Assembly: GCA_032821775.1 (NCBI GenBank)
Contig: JAVLRN010000003.1
Span: 4,154,001-4,218,000, forward strand
Reading direction: 5' to 3'
Source of the DNA: Sanguinoderma infundibulare
Lineage: Eukaryota > Basidiomycota > Agaricomycetes > Polyporales > Polyporaceae
DNA length: 64,000 bases
The position numbers were made by a program, and so were the translations under genes. Below, one piece after another: positions 35,047 to 46,000 of the stretch. A model generated the notes under the pieces. It made no database searches. It saw only the letters and a list, made by a program, of their open reading frames with translations, and had not been told where the DNA came from. Each line of letters starts with the position of its first letter. Position 1 is the stretch's first letter.

Positions 35047-36290
35047 ATGGCTACAGCGACGAAGAAGGCATATGCTTCTGAGGTGCCCGGACATAGTGGA
35101 TACAAGTATAACCAGGAGATCTCGCAGATGATGTTCGTCTTCGGAGAGGTCCAGGACCCCAACCCGGAGACCGTCAATCTCGTCGAGGATATCGTCCGGA
35201 GCCAGCTCATCGAGCTCGTGAGTCCATACTCGTGGTTTACAGCGGATTTATGCCTGAATGTGCTCCAGATACTACAAGCCCGTGTGCTGACCGCGAAGCG
35301 GAGTGCGCGACATATCACCGCCGACGACCTCATCTTCCTCATCCGCCACGACCGCGCGAAGGTCAACCGGCTCCGGACCTACCTCTCGTGGAAGGACGTC
35401 CGCAAGCACGCGAAGGACTCTGATGGCGGAGGGGGCGGGGGCGTCGAGGTCGAGCAGCTAGAGGACGGCGCGGATGGTGCGTGGCTCTCGTTGGCAGGTT
35501 CTCCCCCTTTGGCGCGAGGTTGACCATGGCGTGCGTGACGCGAAGACAAGCTCACCGCGAAGGCGCAGAAGATCACGATCAAGCTGCCCTGGGAGATCAT
35601 GACGATGTTCTCCGACGTCCTGCCCACGGACGATGAGGAGGACGAGGATGACATCGAAGCTCACGAAGCGTCCATCCAGCGGCTCAAAGTGCGTCCCGCA
35701 TCCCCTCCCATCTCTCATGCCACATATCCATGTCCCATGTTCCACAGGAAGCGGACGACGCGACTCGCCAGATGACGCGCGAAGAGTACCAGCACTACTC
35801 GGACTGCCGCCAGGCCTCGTTCACGTACCGCAAGGCGAAGCGCTTCAAGGAGTTCCTCAACCTGCCCTCCTCGCTCGACTTCAAGACCGGCGACGACACG
35901 GTCGATATCGTCGGCTTCCTCGCGTTCGAGATGGTCCGCGCGCTGACGATCGCCGGCCTCGAGGTCAAGAAGTCGCTCGAGGACGCGTACATGCGCGACG
36001 CGGCGCCGCACGGCTCCGGCTCGCCCTCGCTCGGGAAGCGCAAGGCGCACCTCGGCGGCGGCGGCGACGCGAAACGGCTGCGGCGGGAGGAGAGCCCGGA
36101 GCACGACGCGGACCAGCCGCTGCCGGTGTGCGCGCTGTTCGCGGAGCCGGCGGAGGCGCGGACGTCGTTGCGCCCGGAGCATATACAGGACGCGTTCGCG
36201 CGGATGCAGGGCGATTGGGCGCAGCGCCGGTCGGCGGGGATGCGCAACCACCGCGGGGGTCTCATCCGGACGACCGTCAGCCTCATTTAG
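35047..36290 (+). CDS. SPT3: SAGA complex subunit Spt3
   Basis: Spt3 is a histone-fold subunit of the SAGA coactivator that contacts TBP. Four exons (35047-35217, 35269-35476, 35546-35688, 35748-36290) give 354 residues in frame. The first histone fold (TFIID-18 kDa-like) spans about residues 15-110: YKYNQEISQMMFVFGEVQDP, IVRSQLIELI, RSARHITADDLIFLIRHD and RLRTYLSWKDV. The second fold lies at ~190-260 around FLNLPSSLDFKTGDDTVDIV and GFLAFEMVRALTIAGLEVK. Length and order match fungal Spt3. A degenerate copy of the first half is found on the other strand at 58.1-58.5 kb. Confidence 0.95.
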
Positions 36291-36539
36291 CGTCTGCCAT
36301 CCGCCATCCGCTGTCGTCGTGCTGTGTGCGTCTGCTTTTTGTATCATTTATATTTATTCGCTCTTGTGCACTTTGGATATTGTAATCTTGTTCTTAGCCT
36401 CCAACCAGATAACTTTCTGCGTCTGTGCTGCGTGCTCACTAGCACTGCGGACATAACTAACTGGTCTCGAGGCAAGTGCGTACACCCCGGATGGCAAGAT
36501 CCGATCTGGTATCTGGGACCTCGCTTGCTTATCCCCCCT

Positions 36540-37135
36540 TGACTTCAGACGTCCACCGTTGAACGGGGTCACCAGCTACCAGGCCGCAACTTCGCTTGTT
36601 GAGCTCGCCCGAACGTCGACACAACCGCTCGTCTTGGTTCCTTGTCTTTTCCAGACCGCCCAGCGTGCGGCCCCCTCTGCAACGGGAGGGTGCTGGGCGA
36701 AGCGGCCCTCAAGACGCTTCTGAGCCGTGGCTCCGCCCATCGCCGCTCCTTTGGTGGCGTCGGCGTCGAGATGCCGGAGACCTAGTTCGCGTACCTACTG
36801 AAGGTGGGCAAAGCACACGGGGTCGAGCGCCGTCGGAGGCTGCACGACAGGCACTGGTTTATGAACAGCATGCTCGGTGGGTGTTTGTTTCTGATGCGTC
36901 CGCTCCGCGGAGCGTCTGACTTCCTTTGGGACATGTAGGCGAAATAAACATTCCAGGACCGGTGGGATCGTGCGATGGAGAACATGAACTACTTTCATGG
37001 CGCTGCTCTGCAACGCCCACCATAGTCCAGAGGCTGGCGGTGGGACGAACGTTGGGATGACTGGTCGAACGATGACGACGAGTTGGACAGCGACGTGTCA
37101 GACGACATTGATTGGATAGAATCCGTCCGATCCAC
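36540..37135 (+). pseudogene. Second copy of the MYND-protein gene, finger deleted
   Basis: Matches the locus at 19.5-20.5 kb in order: a segment around 36,620-36,650 corresponding to TCTTGGTTCCT (19,598), one with GCCCTCAAGACGCTTCT (36,704) matching GCCCTCAGCACGCTCTT, then RRRRLHDRHWFMNSMLG (about 36,825-36,875) matching RRRGLHDNEWWMNRSML. The block with the zinc finger is missing between 36,790 and 36,800. Stops and frame changes make it a relic. It forms the border between the intact SPT3 and the duplicated F-box/WD40 block. Confidence 0.55.
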
Positions 37136-37282
37136 GTGTGTACATTCGTTTAGTAACAATCACAATCGAAAGTCGCTCACAAGACGGGTACATATAGAGT
37201 ACATACAGGATGCGTATCTGGCCAATGTTACATGCGAACAGAACTGCGTAAGACGTCATGATTCGAGTCAACAACTTGCTAT

Positions 37283-39631
37283 CTATGAATCTCGTTCTGT
37301 AGGGATAAGATCACATAGACGACGAAAGAACACTGTCCCATCCCCTGTTCCGCACCACAGCGACTTCCCGTCTCGAGAGAAAGCAAACTCCCCAACCCCG
37401 GGCCCATAGGGAGAGCCTCTGTTCGGGCCGGAGACCTTTGCAATGCACAACCCGTCGCTGATCCTCCACAAAAACACGTTGGGATAGACGTTGGATGCAA
37501 CATAGGCACCACACGGAGAAAAGTAGGCAGAAGCGTCACAACCGGAGTGTCCATCCAGAGAAACGAGCAAGGCGCCGCTGAACGCGTCCCTGATATTCAC
37601 TGACCAAGAAAATGAGGGAGGGTAGTCATTCGTTGGCTGTGCTACCAACGATAGGACTAGCTGTCCATCGGGTGAATACGCCACATCGTGTACCTCACCC
37701 TGCTCGTGGACCACCCAGAACTCCTCACCCGTCTCCATGTCCCAAATACGGATGGTGCCGTCGCGCGACCCGGTGACAAGGCGCGTGCACTCGGGGTTGA
37801 GCCTAGCCGCGGCGATGAGGCGGGTGTGCCCTCGAAGGACGACCTTCTCCTGATTGCCTGATGCCATGTCCCAGATCGTGACGAAGTCAGCATGGCGCGA
37901 GTGGGTAGTAACGATCGCGCGTCCGTCCGAAGAGGAATCCATGAACCGCATCTCATGCTCCGCGTCTTCTGCCTTCCAGACATGCAGCTGCTGAAATGTG
38001 CGCGCGTCCCAGACACATATGGTCCCATCGCCAGAATATCCTGTTAAGATGAACGCTCCATCCTTCGACCACGTACAGCCGGTGATTCTCTTGGCGTCCA
38101 TCTCTAAAGAGGCGATTTCGTCTACAGATGGCCAAAACTTCCAGACTTTGACCTGCCGAGATTGGCTGCTGGCGGACATGAGATATTGGCTGTCGGAGGA
38201 GAATGCAAGGCAAGGGTCAGGGTGGTGAGTGACCCATTCCTGGGAGACACGCCCGTTGTCGGAATCCCATATGATGATGGTATCGTCCCTTGATCCCGTG
38301 GCAACCCATCTTCCGTCTCCAGACGTTATGAGAGCAGTAACGCAACTATCATGCCCAATCCCGCCTTGTATGACCGAGGTTGAACAACAGCTTATCAGCC
38401 ACTTGACCTTTTCCCCTTTGCATGTGGAATAAGTGAAATAACGCACCTGGTTCAACGCCTCGCGAGTTAATTGTCAGAATGTTCAGCGAGCCAGAAAAGT
38501 ACGCCTTGAGCTGGTCCTTCCAAAACCTGTGTCTGTGGATGCTGGGCGGATTGTCGGGGACAATGGATATCGTAGGCCGCGAGAAGGTGAAGAGGTTCCG
38601 CTCCAACTCTGCACATAGCTCGGGATAGGGAGCTACTTGTAAATGCTCGACAAGTTCTGTAAGCGAAGGAGTGTAAAGTTCTAGGATGGCCTCTTGTAGA
38701 TTCGGAGGACGGAAGTGTTGCAAGACCTCGATGATATCTCGAAATCCAACCTCACTCGCATTAGATTGCAATGTCAACGAGTGTAGGCGAATCCAGCTTG
38801 TTGGGGAGCATAACAAGGATAATGCTACAATGAACAGAACTAGTAAGTACCGTCCACAGGCTGTGTACCAGGGGTACATACTGCTTTCCCTCTCTACTGT
38901 ATCAAATGTAAGGTCGTAGCGACGGGAAGACTTGAAGTCCACGACGGTGTGGGCGGCCACTTCGCACAAGAGTGCAAACACTGCGTCATATAAAGGGCCA
39001 TCGAGCTAGAAAAAAACAAGCGGTCAGTGTCCAAGGTTGAGAAAAGGCCTTGTGATACCGGGAAAGGATGATCTGCACCCACCTTCAGCGTCTCCAGATG
39101 TAGTCGTTCGGATAGGCGTTGCTTCATCACACCCCCGTGGACGTCATGCCCTGTAATCCACGCGCTTAACGAGAGAGACCGGATGCTTGGAAACGACAAG
39201 AGTATTCGATAAAGTTCAGAGAGGGTGAATGTTAGACCGCAAAGGGAGAGGTGGTGAATGTGTTCCCCGAAGCGCCGGCACCACGCTAGGACAAGGACGT
39301 GGAAGCTGACAGCAGGGGATAAAAGGGATCGTTGATCCTCAAACTTGAGCTCGGAGAGATTGTTGAGCATGCGAAGCAGTGGGTAGGGAGAAAATTCGTC
39401 CGGGGATATCGTGACCGATCGAACGAAGGGCTGAAGGTAGGGCTTAGCTTTGAGCACGTCGCATAGAGCAAAAAGCTTGTCCCGGCTTTTGAGTCTGACA
39501 TTGTGGAGGAGGACGACGATGCTGTGGGGATGAAGCTGGCGACATGTGAGGGCAACGCTGTAGAGAGTCGAGACGTCGGAGGAGTGGCCGATTATCCTCT
39601 CGATGACCTCCCAAGGAAGCGTAAGACACAT
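37283..39631 (-). CDS. F-box/WD40-repeat protein, copy A
   Basis: Three exons (39083-39631, 38447-39005, 37283-38364) close at 729 residues. The N-terminus MCLTLPWEVIERIIGHSSD with LTCRQLHPHS is F-box-like, and a hydrophobic segment lies mid-protein (CGRYLLVLFIVALSLLC). The C-terminal ~360 residues are WD40 repeats with clear GRWVATGSRDDTIIIWDSDN, GDGTICVWDAR, DFVTIWDMASG and TGSRDGTIRIWDMETG units. Such proteins could be SCF adaptors or scaffolds; the substrate is unknown. Copy B at 61.6-63.9 kb, in the opposite orientation, has the same three-exon structure and very similar sequence, so the two arose by inverted duplication. Both are open throughout. Confidence 0.85.
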
Positions 39632-39649
39632 GGAGAATGTTCAAATGAC

Positions 39650-41100
39650 TTGAGTGGAGGCGAACGACCTAGATGAGGGACCGGAGTCGAGGAAGATGGG
39701 ACGAGGAGACCAAAGCGCCAAGTTGCTCCTCGTTTTACCGGCGTTTGCTGTGGGAAGAGGAGGAACGTGCAGGTCACATGGTGGACGGAACTGTCTCATA
39801 ATATTCACCATGAATCGTTTCGGTCGGCACGCATGCTATTCGCGATACTGGGCAACACAGAAAAATGCGGATCGCTTTCGCATTATCGTAGCCCTCGCAG
39901 AACGGCCCGACTCCCTGGCATCTAAATCGTTGACAAGCCATCTGGAGGAAAATATTCAATGTCAGAACCTAACTCGTTTGCCTTCTTGCATTCTTCCTCG
40001 CTTCCGAAAGCAGCTACCCAGATACCGAAACGAATGTTGATGACGGCACCCATGATGGTAGAACAAGTGTATTGTACCCGTAGGCCGGACATAGAGAGCA
40101 GAGCTAGGTGGGCGATGTACAGGACGAGTACGTCATCAACCGCAATGGCAACGCGCGTTCGTATGGTAGAACGAACGAGGTTTGAACTTGGGGTGTCACA
40201 TCTGGCATCCTCGACTGGTCGAGGGTAGCGCTTGGCACACCTCGAATTGCAGACAGTGGGCGGGCGAGGATAAATGTATCGGATGTGTCTGTGGGTACCA
40301 AGTGTAAGTAGAGAGGTCAGAGTCAAGTCCCAAGGCCATCAGCGATGAGAGCAGGCCGGTATAGCGCAGAACATCGAGTCGCCATCGATAGCACGGATCC
40401 AGTCCAGAAGGGAGTCCGACGTCCCTGTGATTTCATAGAATGTCGTCTGCGACGACGCACTGTACGACTCGGGACGAGAAAGAAGAGGGCGTAGTGTCCT
40501 CTGGCGGAGCCTAAGGGGTGAGCGGATATACACACCGTCGAGGGAGTACGCGCAGCCAGTGGACCCGAAAGACCTTCTTGCCACCAGGACGAGGGTGCGT
40601 TGAGGACGATGATCGGGAAGATGAGGGAGACGGGATTTGTTCAAATTCATCTCGCATTCGTCACACTTCTGGGCTAGTATTTGTTTGCGTTGGCCCTCAG
40701 CGCCACCCCGGGCTCCAACAACGGTCGGCGGCAGGACCAGTTTGCTCACAGTGCTCCAAGGGGTCCTGCCTCGAGTCGTGGCCGCAAGCAGGATAGGTGC
40801 CGAGGCCCGCGAACTGTGGTATCGCGCGACGTCCTTCGCGTCGTCGGGAACGAGTCAAGGGCCAGGATCCTCGGTGGCGCAACGGCGGGCTGGGGCTGGC
40901 TTGCGATAGCATGACGGGGGATTGCTACCGAAGCTGAGAGACCCGACTATGTTTTCGCATGTCACGAAAAATGGTGGATGGGGTATGCTGACGGCGAGCA
41001 AGAATGCGACGAGTGCAAGGAGGGAAGCGCGAAGGAGGAAAAACACGATTCACGAATTCGCCTTGGGTACGGGCTCAGCGCAAAGACGTGTCCGACGCGT
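39650..41100 (-). pseudogene. Degenerate coding block shared with copy B (unknown protein)
   Basis: On the minus strand, pieces with DDVLVLYIAHLALLSMSGLR (about 40,135-40,080), a segment near 40,350 with LLDWIRAIDGDSMFC, and an upstream segment around 40,750 with DPLEHCEQTGPAADRCW all have counterparts at 59.9-61.0 kb in copy B. They change frame and carry stops, so I cannot build one protein. The plus-strand piece SEEECKK…GSDIEY near 39,990 is a shadow of the same duplicated DNA. The hydrophobic peptide suggests a lost membrane protein, but no family is recognised. Confidence 0.4.
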
Positions 41101-41119
41101 TACGTATGCACATACCCGT

Positions 41120-41395
41120 GAACCGGTAATCCGCCTGGGCATGTTCCGCTGACCGTGAAGAGTTGATCATTACCCGCGTTCGTCCCAGCACACGGCCAAG
41201 TCGAGACGCACTCACTGCTATGTAATTCGGAGTCGATCACTTGAATATGGGCTCCTCGATGCGAATCTCGTTGGCCTTGAGACAGAGTCGCTTGACTGGC
41301 GCTTCGGGCTTGGGCTCGCACCGCAGAAGTTCCTCGATTTGTCTGTCAGGCGCTTAAAGGACAGAGTCGGACCGGCATGGGTTTGTAGATGACTG
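41120..41395 (-). pseudogene. PP2A-type phosphatase N-terminal fragment, copy A
   Basis: Minus-strand sequence reads RQIEELLRCEPKPEAPVKRL then CLKANEIRIEEP, ending in a stop. It is closely similar to the first exon of the phosphatase relic at 58.7-59.3 kb ([20 protein letters not shown]). This matches the N-terminal helices of PP2A/PPG1-type catalytic subunits. The catalytic core is missing. Shared upstream sequence (KSWAPH…SLSSTSIIL) extends to about 41,505, marking the outer end of the duplicated block. Confidence 0.55.
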
Positions 41396-41809
41396 TCACT
41401 CCGCATTTTGCTAGAAGTGGACGGAGCAGTGAGCAAGACCACGGCGAGGGGAGGATGATGGATGTCGACGACAAAGATGGCCCTATATGAGGCGCCCACG
41501 ACTTGCCATCCTGCGGCTCATCTCTTTCGCCCACCACCTCCCTGCATTTGCTACGCTCTCGAGCTGTTCACAGTCATTTCTGCTGCGTTGTCTATCTATG
41601 TCCTCCAATAACTTCAATCACAGTTCCGATGCAAGCTCTCTCGGTGAGTGAGGTCACCCTCTTCAAAGAACGGCGCACTAATCTCGCTCAACTGAACAAT
41701 GCTGAAATGGAGCCCCACGCATGTAGTAAAAGCTCACAACGTTCCACAACACAGCAGCGATAAGTCGACCTAAGATCGCTACCGTCGACGAACGAAGGGC
41801 TCAATGTGA

Positions 41810-42553
41810 AGGCGGCCAAGGGCGACGTACTGCAACTTCTCCACCAGCGACTTCGCCCTCGAGAAGATGCCGATCGCGGCCTACGGCGCGTTGCCATATC
41901 TCGCAGTTGCGACATCCGCCCAGCTTCCAGCCAAGGACAAGATCGAGCTCGCCATCAACGGCATGGTCCACGGGCCTCCCACCTGTCCCATAACGATCTC
42001 AGAACAGTTAGCGAAGCTGCGAGAGCGGAGCGCCAAGTTCCGTTCTAGTTCGTACGAAGAAAGTGTAATCGAATACCTGCGATGGCCAAGGGTCGCGGAG
42101 ACACCCCCCGATGGCCGGGGGTGCCTCGTAGCCATCGGAGCCTCCCTCTCGTTCGCTCTGGTTAAGCCGCCGCAGGGGGTCATCGACATGTGCGCGCCGC
42201 CTGGGTTCGCTGGCGAGGGCAAGATGCGGCAATGGTCGATCCCTTTGGACATGTTTTCTGTAGGGGAAGCCGTTGCCACCGTGTCGGCGGACGTCTCGCA
42301 GGATCTCCTGGCGGTTGTCGAGAACAATGTCGGATCACTAGCTTATCAAAAGTCGTCGGCTTGCTCTCCAGTCCCAAACCTGGATGTGGGAGAAGTAGTT
42401 GTCGTCGGGGATGTCGTCGTCATTGGAGAAGTTGTTATGGTGGGGATGCAGTGTGTGTGCGACATACCGACCGTGGATCTGGATGGCGGGGACGCTTGTG
42501 GATGCGCCGGTATCCGCGATCTGAAGGGAGTCCCCCGACGGACGCGTGCGTAG
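41810..42553 (+). pseudogene. Fragment of a WD/F-box-type agaricomycete protein
   Basis: An open segment from about 41,840 reads KDKIELAINGMVHGPPTCPI, then a basic stretch, RQWSIPLDMFSVGEAVATVS and VSQDLLAVVENN. This order (…ELA..GM.DGPP…, RQW.I..D, D..QDLLAV.E) is that of a large agaricomycete F-box family with a beta-propeller body. The F-box itself and most of the propeller are missing, so it is a fragment. It lies just outside the left end of the large transposon. Confidence 0.45.
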
Positions 42554-42677
42554 CGCAGGTTCGATGGCGAGAGGGTGCTTGATCGCCGGATTGCTGAGCG
42601 ATGGCAGGTGAATCACTACCTGCATCACAAATGCACCGTCAGCCGCGCAACAGTCGGACAGACAACTTTGGACAGGC

Positions 42678-42743
42678 TTACAGCTAGGTGAGCGATGTAC
42701 AGGACGAGTACGTCATCCACTGCGGCAGCCACTCGCTCTGCCA
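42678..42743 (-). repeat. Third copy of the DVLVLYIAHLA block, cut by the transposon end
   Basis: About 60 bp almost identical to 40,100-40,160 (minus-strand peptide AAVDDVLVLYIAHLA) and to the plus-strand sequence at 60,560-60,600. The match stops next to the left inverted repeat of the large element at 42,744, so the transposon probably inserted into, or next to, a third copy of this gene. Confidence 0.6.
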
Positions 42744-42759
42744 CATCAGAAATTCCAAG

Positions 42760-42935
42760 GAGTTCTGAGACGTCTGTCACAGACGTTTCAGACGTTTTCA
42801 GACATTTTCAGACGTTTTCAGACCGATTTCAGACACAGCAGAGGTCAGAAGTCAGAGCTGTTTTTTTGCTGTTCAGAGGTTTTCGCCAGGGGACTGCCAG
42901 ACCTTTCAGACTGTCAGACATTTCAGACGTATGGA
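42760..42935. repeat. Subterminal TTTCAGACG-type repeats
   Basis: At least eight short direct units of the form TTTCAGAC(G), TTTTCAGAC or TCAGAC lie between 42,770 and 42,935. A second set (TCTGAAC/TCTGACC/TCAGACG) lies at 52,590-52,670 near the right end. Subterminal arrays of this kind are transposase binding sites in CACTA-type elements; here that role is inferred. Confidence 0.7.
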
Positions 42936-43012
42936 CGGGAGGCGCGGGCTGCCATATGCGCATGTGTAACTCGCTGATGGAAGCCTGGTAGTATATACGG
43001 CGGCGACTTAGG

Positions 43013-46000
43013 TTATATCATATGGGTATCATCAACTGGGGCAGGCGGGGAACTGCTACGCTCGCGCCGGTAGAGCGAGCGGCGTGGACCTGCAGTACTC
43101 GCCGCCGCCATCCCACCGTCAGCTCCGTCCTTGAGATCTAACAGCGCCGATGCGCGGTCGAGCAACGATTGCATACGTTTTGGACGGTCGACCAGATCCT
43201 GGACACCCGTCTCTCGCCATTCGCCAGTAAGAGGGCCTGCACGATGCTTTGAGAACTTCGGACGCGGAAGGCCCTTGGGTTGGCCCTCAACGTGCCACTT
43301 AAAAGCCCGCTCCACCTATATTTCGGTTAGCAGATGCATGGCGTTTGTGACACGAAACTTACAGCCGCGGCGGCGAGGGAAATAGCCCCAACCGGAGTGA
43401 GGGAATCGCCGTCATTATTGACAGTGCCGATTATCGACTTGAGGTGGAACCAGACTGTCTGCAGGACATACGGTGATTGAAGTTGCTCGCGCGCGTCGTC
43501 AGGCTGCACAGGGGCGATCAAGTAAGCGTAAATGCATATGGCTCGTTGAGCCTCAGTGTGACGTACATCTGCAACGTTCGGCTTTCCGAACATGGCCTCG
43601 CCCCCCGGTTTGATCGCGTTGCAAACCCACTCGTAAAGCGCTCGATCTGTACGCTGTTCAGCGCGGAGCTTAGTGTTCACGCGGCGGACCTCGATTGCTT
43701 TCGCGATGACGACCTGGGCTGTCTTCTGGAAGCCCCGATGCCACTCGTACACCTGTTGTTGACACTGACGCGGGACAGGAATCAGTGCAACGCGACTCGA
43801 GAGGAATATCACAATCATTACCCATCTATATATGCGGTCTTTCTTCTGGAGAGTGTAGCTTGGACGGTGGGGGAAGAGCTCGTCGATATAGCTCTGGACC
43901 AATTCGAGAAACGTATAGTCCTTCGTGTTGAGCTCCCATGGATTGTCTTGAGCTCCGAGGTACTCGACGATGGACGGAATGATGGCGGTCTTGATGGCGG
44001 GCTTCGTCCAATCGGGCAACATCTCGTACTTGAGGGACTTGCCGTCGTCGTCGCTCTGTTCGTTGTCAGTCGTGTCCTGATCGCTCTCGGACTCTCGGGA
44101 AGAACGCTTCTTCTTGTTCTTCTTCTGGGGCTTGCGCTCGGTCTTCTTCTTCTTCTTTTCCGCCTTCTCCGAGACCCGGCGAATGACGAACCCCTGGGTA
44201 TAATTAACGTCAGGAGAATCCAGCGACCATGCGAGGAGAGAGGCTGCCAAGTAGACCTGCACAATAACCAAGACTACAAGCATTTTGCGTCGGCGCTCGC
44301 GGGGCAGAATGACCCTCGCCAGGGGATGTTCCCGAACAGCTCGGAGCACAAGGCGATGTGCGCCTTCATCCTCTCGACAATCACGCGTAATTACGCGCAT
44401 GGCCAGGACGTATGCTTTCGCGAGCAAGTCTTCGACGCGTGCTTCGAGCACCTTGACGAGGGCGACTTCCTCCTGCGCCAGTAGTCTGCACTGGTTATCG
44501 CGCAGATCTGGGATGCAAACGACGAGACGAAGGAGTGGGGCATCGAGGCGTGCACGACAAGCTCATCGCGCTGCCCTCCGACAACTCGCCCAAGCTACGT
44601 GCGGCCGCGCTGACGAACTCAGCACGTTCCTTGGGGCGTCCGGCTCAGTGGACCCCAATAAGCTCGGTGGAGGCGGTAGCGGGACGATGCCCCAAATCGC
44701 CGAGAGGATACACTTCAAAATGGAGGTCGCGGTCGTCACTGGGGCGGCGCTCGCGACATACTCTCGCATGCGTATGCAATACGGGCGAACTCCCCTTCGC
44801 CGTTCACCTCGACGCAAAACACGCAGGATGACGCGGAGACGGGCTGGCCGGAGAAACGCACAAAGAGGGGCTCTGTACAAGCCCAATCATCCCCCCAGCT
44901 CTTAACGGCGACGCACCGGGGCGACGGCAACGACACGGTTAGCGAGTCGCTCAGCAAGGCGGCGCGGTCGAAGAACCCGCATACTGGGAAAACGACGTCG
45001 AAGCCACCCCCTATCGACAGAATCCCTGGCGAGGCAGGTCCGTCGTCAGCCGGTCGACTGAAAACCTCCTGTAGTAGCGTCGCCGTCGTTTTCCCGCAAT
45101 TCGTCGATGTCGAAGCAGTTGGTGATGAGCGCGCCGCCACGCACGAACCCGACGACACCGTCAGCTCTGGGACGTGCGAAGTCGGACTCGGTGCGGAAGC
45201 GAACGGTGTCCCTCGACGTCCACCCATCCACATGTGGACGACGACGACTATCGTGCGGAAAACCGCGTCTTGCTCTCGTCGTTCTTCACAATATTCTCTA
45301 TCCTCCTCGACCTCTCAGTCGACCCGGAATCAAAATCACGGAACTCACATTCTCTTTCCCTTTCCCAGCGAGCTTGCGCGCCCTGACCTTCGCGAGGGTC
45401 TCGTCGCGGTCAGCAGTCACATCCGCGTCGTTGAGTCCTCGGATTTCCTCGAAATCGGACTCTTTGTCCTCGACGGCTCGTGTGGCGGCGGCGTTCGTGG
45501 TGCGCGCGGACCCTGAGACAAGGGAAATGTGCGCGATGTTAGTTTTGACCACAATACTGGGACATTGAACGTACTAGCGTGCGGCGTGTCCTTGGTGTTA
45601 CGTTTGATGGGCGTCGGGGTATCAGGGGCCTTGTTAAAAGCAGCGGGGGTATCGGTTTGAGAACGCGATTGTGCCATGAGCGTGCACCGCCAGTGCGGGA
45701 GGAAGGCACTCGTCGGGGTGTCTTGTGGGTTTGCTGGACGAGTAATAGTGGGAGTCCTGCAGTGAAGAAGATAAGATGATATCTACTGAAGCACTCCATC
45801 ATTTACGGACATACCTCGGCACATGGATGGTGGCACCGGCACCGCCGCTAACAGAGGCCGAAGTCGTCGACTCGACGACAGCCTCACGGCGCTGAGAAAG
45901 ATCTTCATGAATGTCGGCCTGACGTCGAGAACGCCGTTCCGCAGCCGTAGGCCTCTGCGAATGTATCAAGCACGTTCAGGGCAACGTTGCGCATATCCAA

